Below are positions 1 to 7,389 of a DNA stretch of 64,000 nucleotides, piece by piece (the stretch's first letter is position 1; every line of letters begins with the position of its first letter). Below the pieces are notes generated by a model, which saw only the letters and a list, made by a program, of their open reading frames with translations, was not told where the DNA came from and searched no databases. This DNA is from Lysobacterales bacterium (lineage in GTDB: Bacteria > Pseudomonadota > Gammaproteobacteria > Xanthomonadales > Xanthomonadaceae): the NCBI GenBank assembly GCA_019510125.1, contig JAEKKX010000005.1, positions 110,009 to 174,008 on the forward strand, written 5' to 3'. The position numbers and the translations under genes are program-made.

Positions 1-1
1 C

Positions 2-709
2 GAATTCGACCTGGCCGAGCCGATGCCCGGCCCGAGCACCGCGCGCCTGTCGGCGCTGGCGAAGGCGCACGGCGTGGTGCTGGTGAGCTCGCTGTTCGAG
101 CGCCGCGCCGCCGGCCTGTACCACAACACCGCGGTGGTCTTCGACGCCGACGGCAGCATCGCGGGCAAATACCGCAAGATGCACATCCCGGACGACCCGG
201 GGTTCTACGAGAAGTTCTACTTCACCCCGGGCGACCTCGGCTTCACCCCGATCGACACCTCGGTCGGCCGGCTCGGCGTGCTGGTGTGCTGGGACCAGTG
301 GTATCCGGAAGCGGCGCGGCTGATGGCCCTGGCCGGCGCCGAGCTGCTGCTGTACCCGACCGCGATCGGCTGGGACCCGTCCGACGAACAGGCAGAGAAG
401 GACCGCCAGCGCGGCGCCTGGATCCTCAGCCATCGCGGCCATGCGGTCGCCAACGGGCTGCCGGTGCTGTCGTGCAACCGGGTCGGCCACGAGCCCTCGC
501 CGCTCGGCGCGTCCGGGATCGACTTCTGGGGCAACAGCCACGTCCTCGGCCCGCAGGGCGAATTCATCGCCGAGGCCGGCGCCGAGCCGACGATCCTGAT
601 GGCCGAGGTCGACATGGCCCGCAGCGAGCACGTGCGCCGGATCTGGCCGTTCCTCCGCGACCGCCGCATCGACGCCTACGGCGACCTGCTCAAGCGCTAC
701 CGCGACTGA
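2..709 (+). CDS. aguB: N-carbamoylputrescine amidase, 5' truncated by window edge
   Basis: The last 235 codons of a nitrilase-superfamily hydrolase are present; the reading frame is open from base 2, so the true start lies left of the window. The enzyme removes the carbamoyl group of N-carbamoylputrescine, giving putrescine, CO2 and ammonia (agmatine-to-putrescine route, cytoplasmic). The catalytic lysine segment (GKYRKMHIPDDP) and the nucleophile cysteine segment (LVCWDQWYPE) of the Glu-Lys-Cys triad are visible; the glutamate is outside. The HIPDDPGFYEKFYF stretch is typical of AguB rather than other nitrilases. An agmatine deiminase (aguA) partner would be expected to the left but cannot be seen. 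Confidence 0.88.
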   Translation, partial: EFDLAEPMPGPSTARLSALAKAHGVVLVSSLFERRAAGLYHNTAVVFDADGSIAGKYRKMHIPDDPGFYEKFYFTPGDLGFTPIDTSVGRLGVLVCWDQWYPEAARLMALAGAELLLYPTAIGWDPSDEQAEKDRQRGAWILSHRGHAVANGLPVLSCNRVGHEPSPLGASGIDFWGNSHVLGPQGEFIAEAGAEPTILMAEVDMARSEHVRRIWPFLRDRRIDAYGDLLKRYRD

Positions 710-742
710 CCCCGCGCCGTCCGTCGCCGCCCGCTGGCGTGA

Positions 743-759
743 AACGAACGGTCGTGCTA
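743..759. promoter_or_regulatory. Candidate TetR operator, copy 1
   Basis: A 17-bp sequence with the core ACGA-N4-TCGT lies 11 bp upstream of the TetR start codon. The identical 17 bp recurs in inverted orientation at 1446-1462. Two exact copies flanking a TetR gene suggest its own operator, with autoregulation. The assignment is inferred from position and symmetry. Confidence 0.55.
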
Positions 760-770
760 TTCATGCGGCG

Positions 771-1382
771 ATGGTCATCCCACCCGCCACCAGCAAGGGC
801 GCGGCCACCCGCGAGGCGATCCTCGACCGCGCCTACATGATCGCGGCCTCGGCCGGGCTCGAAGGCCTGTCGATCGGCCCGCTGGCCGACGCGGTGAACA
901 TGTCCAAGAGCGGGGTGTTCGCCCATTTCGGCTCGCGCGAGGAGCTGCAACTGGCGGTCCTCGACCTCGCCGCCGACCGCTTCGGCGAACACACCCTGAT
1001 CCCGGCGCTGGCGCAGCCGCGCGGGCTGCCGCGGCTGCGCGCCCTGCTCGCGAACTGGTTCGACTGGCTGCGCCGCGACCGCGGCGGCTGCCTGGTGCTG
1101 ACCGCCGCCAGCGAGTACGACGACCGCCCCGGCCCGCTCCGCGACCGCATGATCCACCACCACCTGCGCCTGCGGCAGATGGTCGCGCGCGCCGTCGCCA
1201 TGGCGATCGACAGCGGCGAACTGCGCGCCGACCTCGACCCCGAGCAGGCGGCCTTCGAGCTCAACACCATCGCCCTGGCGGTCCAGCACGACATGGCGAT
1301 CAGCGACCCCGACAGCGCCATGGCGCGCGGCGAACGCATGCTGGAACACCTGCTGGACTACTACGCCCCCCGGGCGTCCTGA
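771..1382 (+). CDS. TetR/AcrR family transcriptional regulator
   Basis: A 203-residue one-component repressor. The N-terminal helix-turn-helix spans about residues 12-58 (REAILDRAY ... MSKSGVFAHFGSREEL), a standard TetR DNA-binding domain. The C-terminal ligand domain carries the long amphipathic helices usual for the family. The start is the ATG directly after the operator-like site at 743-759. The neighbours are an alpha/beta hydrolase 40 bp downstream and a small membrane protein, which are probably its targets. The inducer cannot be deduced, though a lipid or ester substrate of the hydrolase is plausible. Confidence 0.85.
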   Translation: MVIPPATSKGAATREAILDRAYMIAASAGLEGLSIGPLADAVNMSKSGVFAHFGSREELQLAVLDLAADRFGEHTLIPALAQPRGLPRLRALLANWFDWLRRDRGGCLVLTAASEYDDRPGPLRDRMIHHHLRLRQMVARAVAMAIDSGELRADLDPEQAAFELNTIALAVQHDMAISDPDSAMARGERMLEHLLDYYAPRAS

Positions 1383-1422
1383 TCGTTCCCTCTCCTCGGA
1401 TCGCTCCCCAACGGAGTCCGTC

Positions 1423-2349
1423 ATGCGCCGCACCTTTCGCAGAATTAGCACGACCGTTCGTTCCAGTATCACGCTACTCGGACTGCGCCTGGGCCTCGGG
1501 CTCGAGGCAAGGCTGAGGCCGGAGCGCGCCACCGCACTGGCGGCGCGGCTGTTCACGACCCCGTTGTCCTCGAGCCGCCGCCGCGCGCTCGCGGCGCCCG
1601 ACACCGGCGCCGTCGAGGAGCGGCTCGACGTCGACGGCGTGGACCTGGCGCTGTATCGCTGGGGCGATCCGGCCACGACGCCGTACATCCTCTTCAGCCA
1701 CGGCTGGTCGAGCCACGGCACCCGCATCGCGCCGTGGCTGGCGTCGCTGACCGCCGCCGGCTACGCGGTGGTCGCCTTCGACCAGGCCGGCCACGGCAAG
1801 AGCGGTGGCGACCGCACCACCCTGCCCGACTTCGCCTGCCACCTGATGGCGGTGGCCAGGCGCTACGGGCCGGCGACGGCGGTGATCGGCCACTCCCTCG
1901 GCGGCGCGGCGACGGCGATCGCGCTGGCCAACGGCCTGCAGGCGCAGCGAGCGGTGCTGATCGCGCCGGCCGCGGACGGCCTGGCGGCGATGGAGCGGTT
2001 CTGTCGCCTGCTGTGGCTGGACGCGCCGTTCGCGCGGCGGATGGCGGCGCTGTTCGAGCGGCGGACGCGGGTCTCGGTGGACGAACTGCAGGCGCATCGC
2101 TACGTCGCGTCGATCGGTCGCCCGGCGCTGATCGTCCACGATCTCGAGGACCGCGAGGTCCCGTGGCACGAGGGCGAGCGCTACGCGCGGCTGTGGCCGG
2201 GCGCGCGCATGATCAGCACCCGCGGCTGCGGCCACAACCGAATCGCCGAAGATCCCGGGGTGATCGCGGCGACCCTGCGCTTCCTGCGCGGGGAAGCGGT
2301 CGGCGAGCGGGTCGTGTCCTCGCCGAACCTGCCGTTCGGCCTGGCCTGA
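1423..2349 (+). CDS. Alpha/beta hydrolase
   Basis: A 308-residue alpha/beta-fold hydrolase. The nucleophile elbow GHSLGG is at residues 156-161 with Ser158. The oxyanion-hole segment FSHGW is near residue 93. The acid lies in HDLEDREVPW and the histidine in RGCGHNRI, so the triad is complete. Substrate is unknown; the family includes esterases and lipases. The start is supported by GGAG six bases upstream. An exact copy of the candidate TetR operator lies inside the first 14 codons (1446-1462), so either repression acts as a roadblock or the true start is further downstream. The next gene begins 10 bp after the stop, suggesting co-transcription. Confidence 0.83.
   Translation: MRRTFRRISTTVRSSITLLGLRLGLGLEARLRPERATALAARLFTTPLSSSRRRALAAPDTGAVEERLDVDGVDLALYRWGDPATTPYILFSHGWSSHGTRIAPWLASLTAAGYAVVAFDQAGHGKSGGDRTTLPDFACHLMAVARRYGPATAVIGHSLGGAATAIALANGLQAQRAVLIAPAADGLAAMERFCRLLWLDAPFARRMAALFERRTRVSVDELQAHRYVASIGRPALIVHDLEDREVPWHEGERYARLWPGARMISTRGCGHNRIAEDPGVIAATLRFLRGEAVGERVVSSPNLPFGLA
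1446..1462. promoter_or_regulatory. Candidate TetR operator, copy 2, within coding start
   Basis: The inverted exact copy of the 17-bp site at 743-759, with the same ACGA-N4-TCGT core. It lies 24 bp downstream of the hydrolase ATG, an unusual place for a repressor site. Function is inferred. Confidence 0.5.
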
Positions 2350-2359
2350 GGCCGCCGCC

Positions 2360-2848
2360 ATGACCCCGCCCCTCGCCAAGCTGCCTCTCGCCACGCTGCC
2401 TCTCGCCACGCTGCCTCTCGCCACGCCGCCTCTCGCCACGTTGTCGATCGCCGCCGGCGCCGGCATCGTCGCCGCGCTCGGCGCGCTGCACCTCTACCTC
2501 ACCTTCGTCGGCGAACGGCTGCATCCGCGCGACTTCGCCCTGCGCCACACGATGGACGCGGTGTCGCTGGTGCTGACCCGGCAGACCACGGTCTGGCACG
2601 CCTGGATCGGCTTCAACGCCAGCCACGGCCTCGGCGCGCTCCTGTTCGGCGCGGCGTACCTGCACCTGGCGCTGGTGCGGCCCGAGGTGCTGCGCGCGTC
2701 GCTGTTCCTGTCCCTGCTGGGCGCCGGCTATCTCGCGGCGATGGCGGCGCTGGCCCGGCACTGCTGGTTCCGCACGCCGTTCCGCGGCCTGGTGCTGGCG
2801 GGCGCCCTGTACGCGATCGGAATGGTGGCGCTGCACACGCAGGCATAG
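2360..2848 (+). CDS. Small four-helix membrane protein with PLAT repeats at N terminus
   Basis: A 162-residue protein that I do not recognise as a named family. After a repetitive N terminus (PPLAK, then LPLAT three times and PPLAT) come about four hydrophobic segments, near residues 28-48, 70-90, 95-118 and 130-155, so it is an inner-membrane protein. The N-terminal repeat is a perfect or near-perfect 15-bp tandem repeat in the DNA. Initiation may really occur at the TTG at 2441, just after the repeats. The gene sits 10 bp behind the hydrolase and is probably in the same transcript and under the same TetR control. Confidence 0.65.
   Translation: MTPPLAKLPLATLPLATLPLATPPLATLSIAAGAGIVAALGALHLYLTFVGERLHPRDFALRHTMDAVSLVLTRQTTVWHAWIGFNASHGLGALLFGAAYLHLALVRPEVLRASLFLSLLGAGYLAAMAALARHCWFRTPFRGLVLAGALYAIGMVALHTQA
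2366..2440 (+). repeat. 15-bp tandem repeat, five units, in frame
   Basis: Five consecutive 15-bp units (consensus CTGCCTCTCGCCACG). The three central units (2381-2425) are identical; the first and last diverge. Each unit encodes (L/P)PLA(T/K). The array can change copy number by slippage without shifting the frame. Confidence 0.85.
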
Positions 2849-2942
2849 TCGGACCGCCGGCGCGGGAACCGCAGGCGCGCCTGCTATCCTGCGCGACCGA
2901 CCGGCGGAGCCGGCCCGCGCCCACGTTGCCAGCGTTGTCCCG

Positions 2943-4187
2943 ATGACCGACTCCCCCGATCTGCCTGTTTCCGTCGATGCCGCCGACGCGCCCGCCTTCC
3001 TCCGCGACCAGCCGCACGCGATCGTCGAACGCGACGGCGTGCGCTACACCCTGCTGGGCACGGCGCACGTGTCCAGGGCCAGCGTCGAGGCGGTGCGCGC
3101 CGCGATCGCCGGCGGCGGCTTCGACACCGTCGCGGTCGAACTCGACGCCCAGCGCGCGCAGGCGCTGACCGACCCGGACGCGCTGGCCCGGCTCGACCTG
3201 GTCAAGGTGATCCGGGAAGGCAAGACCGCGGTGTTCGCCGCGAACCTCGCCCTCGCCGCCTACCAGCGCCGGCTCGCCGAGCAACTGGGCATCGACCCCG
3301 GCGCCGAACTCAAGGCCGCGGTGCTCGACGCGCGCGAACGCGACCTGTCGCTGCACCTGATCGATCGCGACGTCGGCCTGACCTTCCGCCGCGCGATGCA
3401 GCGGCTGGGCTGGTGGGGCCGGCTCAAGGTCGCCAGCGGCCTGATGATGTCGCTGTTCGGCGACGAGGAGGTCACCGACGAGCAGATCGAGGGCCTCAAG
3501 GAAGGCGACATGCTCGAGGCCAGCTTCAGTGAGTTCGCCGCCGACAGCCCGGCGCTGTACGAGACCGTGATCGCCGAGCGCGACGCGTACATGGCCGCGC
3601 GCCTGCGCGAGATCCGCGCGCAGGGCGCCGGCACCGAGGTGCTGGCCGTGGTCGGCGCCGGCCACCTGCAGGGGCTTGCGAAGCACCTGCGCGAGTCGGA
3701 GGAGGCCCCGGAGGCCGTCCGCACCTCGCTCGAGGTGCTGAAGAAAACGCGCAACATCCCGTGGTTCAAGATCGCGATGAGCGTCGTGATCGTCGGCGGC
3801 ATCGGCTTCGGGTTCTGGCGCGGCGGCTTCGCGATGGGCGCCGACCTGCTGCGGCAATGGGTGATGTTCACCGCCTCGCTGGCCGCGCTGGGCTGCCTGC
3901 TCGCCGGCGGCCACGTGCTGAGCATCCTCACCGCGGCCGCGCTGGCGCCGCTCAAGCCGTTCCGCATGGGTGTGCCGACCGGCACCTTCAGCGCGCTGGT
4001 GGAAGCGCGCCTGCGCAAGCCCACCTACGCCGACTTCATGGCGCTGCGCGACGACATCCAGAACGTCCGCGGCTGGTACCGCAACCGGGTCGCGCGCACG
4101 CTGCTCAACTTCATCCTGACCAATTTCGGCAGCATGGCCGGCGTGTGGATCGCCGGCGCGCGGATCGTCGGCAAGGTCATCGGCTGA
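2943..4187 (+). CDS. TraB/GumN-type family membrane protein
   Basis: A 414-residue TraB-family protein (pheromone-shutdown/TIKI-like fold). The conserved GTAH motif is at residues 39-42, followed by VAVELDAQRAQAL and, near residue 235, VVGAGHLQG, the other signature of the fold. Residues ~270-410 hold several hydrophobic helices, giving a cytoplasmic or exported catalytic half followed by a membrane half. Family members are suspected metalloproteases, but the bacterial chromosomal function is not settled. A -10-like TATCCT at 2885-2890 suggests an independent promoter. It is transcribed convergently with the RND operon. Confidence 0.8.
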   Translation: MTDSPDLPVSVDAADAPAFLRDQPHAIVERDGVRYTLLGTAHVSRASVEAVRAAIAGGGFDTVAVELDAQRAQALTDPDALARLDLVKVIREGKTAVFAANLALAAYQRRLAEQLGIDPGAELKAAVLDARERDLSLHLIDRDVGLTFRRAMQRLGWWGRLKVASGLMMSLFGDEEVTDEQIEGLKEGDMLEASFSEFAADSPALYETVIAERDAYMAARLREIRAQGAGTEVLAVVGAGHLQGLAKHLRESEEAPEAVRTSLEVLKKTRNIPWFKIAMSVVIVGGIGFGFWRGGFAMGADLLRQWVMFTASLAALGCLLAGGHVLSILTAAALAPLKPFRMGVPTGTFSALVEARLRKPTYADFMALRDDIQNVRGWYRNRVARTLLNFILTNFGSMAGVWIAGARIVGKVIG

Positions 4188-4215
4188 GGGCTGCGGCTCG
4201 GAGAAGCGATCCCCG

Positions 4216-4238
4216 GGGCCGGCGCGATGCGCCGGCCC
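4216..4238. terminator. Stem-loop between convergent genes
   Basis: A perfect 10-bp GC stem with a 3-base loop lies between the TraB-family stop (4187) and the RND permease stop (4246). No T-run follows on either strand, so it may act as a transcript-end stabiliser or weak bidirectional terminator rather than a classic intrinsic terminator. Confidence 0.5.
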
Positions 4239-4245
4239 GTGCGCG

Positions 4246-7200
4246 TCATTGCGCGTGCAGCGCGGTCAGGGCCGCCGGCGGCTGCGGATCCGGATCCGCT
4301 CCCGGTTCCGCCGGTCGCGTCGGCGGCAGGCCGCGCGCGCGGCGCACGATCCGCGCGGCGCCCGTGCTGAGGTCGTCCAGCACCGCGTAGATCGTCGGCA
4401 GGAACAGCAGGCTGACGATGGTCGAGAACGCCAGGCCGCCGGCGATCGCCCGCGCCATCGGGAAGTACGGCGGACCGCCGCCGGCGAGCTTGGTCTGGCC
4501 CAGCGCGATCGGCACCATCGCCAGGATCGCCGTGCCCATCGTCATCATGATCGGGCGCAGGCGTTCGCGGCTGCCTTCGACCAGCGCGTCGGTGCGCGAC
4601 ATGCCGCGCCGTCGCAGGTTGTTGATGTGCTCGACCATCACGATGCCGTTGTTCACCACCACGCCCATCAGCACCAGGATGCCGATGAAGGCCATGACGT
4701 TGAACTGGGTCTGGGTGATCCAGAACAGCCAGAAGACGCCGAACACGGAGAACACCACCCCGCTCATGATCGCCGCGGGGAACAGCAGCGACTCGAACAC
4801 CGCCGCCATCACCATGTAGATCATGATCAGGCCGATGACGAGGCTGGTCATCATCTGCGCGACCGCTTCGGCGTCGTCCTGGAAGCCGCTGCCGTCGAAG
4901 GTGTAGCTGTACCCGGGCTGGAAGGGGAAGGCCTTGAGCGTGTCCTCCATCGCCTTGCGCGCCTGCGGCATCGCCACCTTGTCGGCGAGGTTGGCCTGGA
5001 TGGTCAGCGTGGTCTGCCGGTTCGAGCGCTGGATCTCCGAGGCCGCGGCCGTGGTGCGCGCATCGACCATCGCCAGCAGCGGCACCATGCGGCCGTCCGG
5101 CGCGCGCACGCTGAAGCTCGCGATGTCCTCGATGCCGAAATCCTCCGCGCCGGCGAAGCGGATCCAGACCGGCACTTCGTTCGTGCCCTTGCGGAACTCG
5201 CGCAGGGGCGCGCCGCGCAGGGCGAGCCCGACGAACTGCGAGACCTGCTGCGCGCTGAACCCGAACGAGGCGGCGCGTTCGCGGTCGACGCGGATCGCCA
5301 GCTCGCTGTTCTGGTCGCCGATGTTGACGCGCACGTCGCGCAGCTCCGGACGCGCGGACAGGATCGGCACGACCTCGTCCGCGATCTCGCGCAGCGTCTC
5401 CGAGGAGTCGCCGACGAGCTGTACCTGCACGTTCTGCTGCATGCCGTCGCCGCCGCCCGGGCCGCCCTGGTTGCCGATCCCGAGCTTGGCGCGCGCCGAT
5501 TTCGGCAGCGCCTCGCGCAGGGCGTCGGTGAGCGCCTTGGTCTCCGCCGCGCGCTGGGTGTCGAACTTGACCTGGGTCCCGCCCCAGCCCTGCTCGCTGT
5601 AGAACGAATACACCTGGACGATGTGGAACCGCTTCCTGTTGGCGTCGAGGAACTTCTCGACCTTCAGGATCTCGTCCGACATCTGCTGCTTGGTGTAGGC
5701 GCCGTTCCACTGGTAGAAGATGTCCGCCTGGCCGTCTTCGCCGCCGCCGAACATGTTGGTGTTCTGCATCACGAACTTCGCGGGGACGAAGCTGACCACC
5801 ACGATCAGCGCGATGCCGAGCAGGCTCTTGCCGCGATGCTCCAGCGTCCAGCGCAGGAAGGCGGCGTAGCGCCGCTGCAGGCGCGAGATCAGGCCGCGGT
5901 CGTCGCGGACCGCCGGCGGCGTCTTCAGCCGCGCGGAGAACATCGGGATCAGGCTCACCGCGACCAGCCAGGACGCCAGCAGCGACACCGAGATCGTGAC
6001 CGCGATCTGCGACATGAAGATGGTGATCATGTTGGTCTTGCCGAACAGGATCGGCACGAACACGAAGCAGTGGCACAGGGTGCCGGCCGACAGCGCGATG
6101 GCGACGTTGCGGGTGCCGATCAGCGACGCCCGCTCGGGCTGGTCCGGCAGGCGCTCGCGCGCCTGGTAGATGCTCTCGACCACGACCACGGCGTTGTCGA
6201 CCAGCATGCCCACCGCCAGCAGCAGGCCCATCATCGTCAGGATGTTGAGGGTGACGCCGGCGAAGTACATGAAGCCCAGGGTCATCACGAAACAGATCGG
6301 GATGGCCAGGGTGACCATCAGCGTGGACGGCCAATGGCGCAGGAAGAAGTACAGCACGATGATCGACAGCAGCAAGCCAACGAGCCCGGCCTCGGCCAGT
6401 TCCATGAGCGACTCGGTCACCGACTCGCCCTGGTTGTCGATCACCTTGACCTGCACCCCGTTGAGCGCGGGATCGGCGGCGATCGCGTCCACCGCCGCGA
6501 GCACGTCCTTGGACACCTGCACCAGGTTCGCGCCGCGTTCCTTGAAGATGTCCAGGCCCACCGCGGGCTGGCCGTCGAGGCGGCGGCCGTAGTCGATCCG
6601 CGCCGGCTGCAGGCGCACCTCGGCGACGTCGGACAGGCGGGTGCCCTTGGCGTCCACGATCAGGTCGCGGTACTGCTGCAGGTCGTCGATCTCGCCCACC
6701 GGCTGCACCCGCAGCCGGCGTCCGCCGTCGTCGATCTGCCCGGCGGACACCGAGAAGTTCGCGGACGACAGCCGGGTGCTGAGGTCGTTGAGGCCGATGC
6801 CGTGGGCGGCGAGCCGGTCGGCCGAGACCGCGATCTCCACCTCGTTCGGCGGCGCGCCCTGGATGTCGACGCGGGCCACGCCCGGGATGCGTTCGAGCTT
6901 GCGCTTGAACTCGCGGTCGATCATGTCGTACGCGCGGGTCATGTCGCGCTGGCTGGCGAGGCGGACCTTCAGCACCGGTTCGTCGCTGGTCGAGAACTTC
7001 ATCACGAAGTAGCGGCGCAGGTCGTCAGGCAGATCGTCGCGGATCGCGTCAATGCGCTCGCGCGCCTCGGAGGCGGCGATCGAGACGTCGCGCTCCCAGT
7101 CGGAGAACTGGATGAACATGCTCGCGCCGTCGGCGCGCGCATTGCCGTCCATGCGCTTGACCCCGCTCATGGTCGAAACCGCTTCCTCGACCGGCCGCAG

Positions 7201-7389
7201 CACCGTCCGTTCGACTTCCTCCGGGGTCGATCCGGAGTACGGCAACTGCAGGAAGATGCCCGGGAACGTGACCGAGGGCAGCGCCTCCAGCGGCAGCCGG
7301 ACCGCGGCGATGAGCCCGATCACGACCAGCGAGACGAACACCATCACCGTGGTGACGGGGCGCTTGATGCTGAACTCGGCGACGCTCAC
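4246..7389 (-). CDS. RND efflux transporter permease subunit (second of two)
   Basis: A 1047-residue inner-membrane proton/drug antiporter of the HAE-1 RND family. It starts FSIKRPVTTVMVF, a typical N terminus with TM1, then a porter loop (PEEVERTVLRPVEEAVS), TM2-6 with GMLVDNAVVVVE, a second porter domain, and the C-terminal half with GVVVNNGIVMVEHIN. The start is the GTG that overlaps the upstream permease's TGA stop as GTGA. It probably assembles with the upstream permease and the fusion protein, as MdtB and MdtC do. Substrates cannot be read from sequence. No outer-membrane channel is encoded next to it. Confidence 0.92.
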   Translation of the reverse strand: MSVAEFSIKRPVTTVMVFVSLVVIGLIAAVRLPLEALPSVTFPGIFLQLPYSGSTPEEVERTVLRPVEEAVSTMSGVKRMDGNARADGASMFIQFSDWERDVSIAASEARERIDAIRDDLPDDLRRYFVMKFSTSDEPVLKVRLASQRDMTRAYDMIDREFKRKLERIPGVARVDIQGAPPNEVEIAVSADRLAAHGIGLNDLSTRLSSANFSVSAGQIDDGGRRLRVQPVGEIDDLQQYRDLIVDAKGTRLSDVAEVRLQPARIDYGRRLDGQPAVGLDIFKERGANLVQVSKDVLAAVDAIAADPALNGVQVKVIDNQGESVTESLMELAEAGLVGLLLSIIVLYFFLRHWPSTLMVTLAIPICFVMTLGFMYFAGVTLNILTMMGLLLAVGMLVDNAVVVVESIYQARERLPDQPERASLIGTRNVAIALSAGTLCHCFVFVPILFGKTNMITIFMSQIAVTISVSLLASWLVAVSLIPMFSARLKTPPAVRDDRGLISRLQRRYAAFLRWTLEHRGKSLLGIALIVVVSFVPAKFVMQNTNMFGGGEDGQADIFYQWNGAYTKQQMSDEILKVEKFLDANRKRFHIVQVYSFYSEQGWGGTQVKFDTQRAAETKALTDALREALPKSARAKLGIGNQGGPGGGDGMQQNVQVQLVGDSSETLREIADEVVPILSARPELRDVRVNIGDQNSELAIRVDRERAASFGFSAQQVSQFVGLALRGAPLREFRKGTNEVPVWIRFAGAEDFGIEDIASFSVRAPDGRMVPLLAMVDARTTAAASEIQRSNRQTTLTIQANLADKVAMPQARKAMEDTLKAFPFQPGYSYTFDGSGFQDDAEAVAQMMTSLVIGLIMIYMVMAAVFESLLFPAAIMSGVVFSVFGVFWLFWITQTQFNVMAFIGILVLMGVVVNNGIVMVEHINNLRRRGMSRTDALVEGSRERLRPIMMTMGTAILAMVPIALGQTKLAGGGPPYFPMARAIAGGLAFSTIVSLLFLPTIYAVLDDLSTGAARIVRRARGLPPTRPAEPGADPDPQPPAALTALHAQ

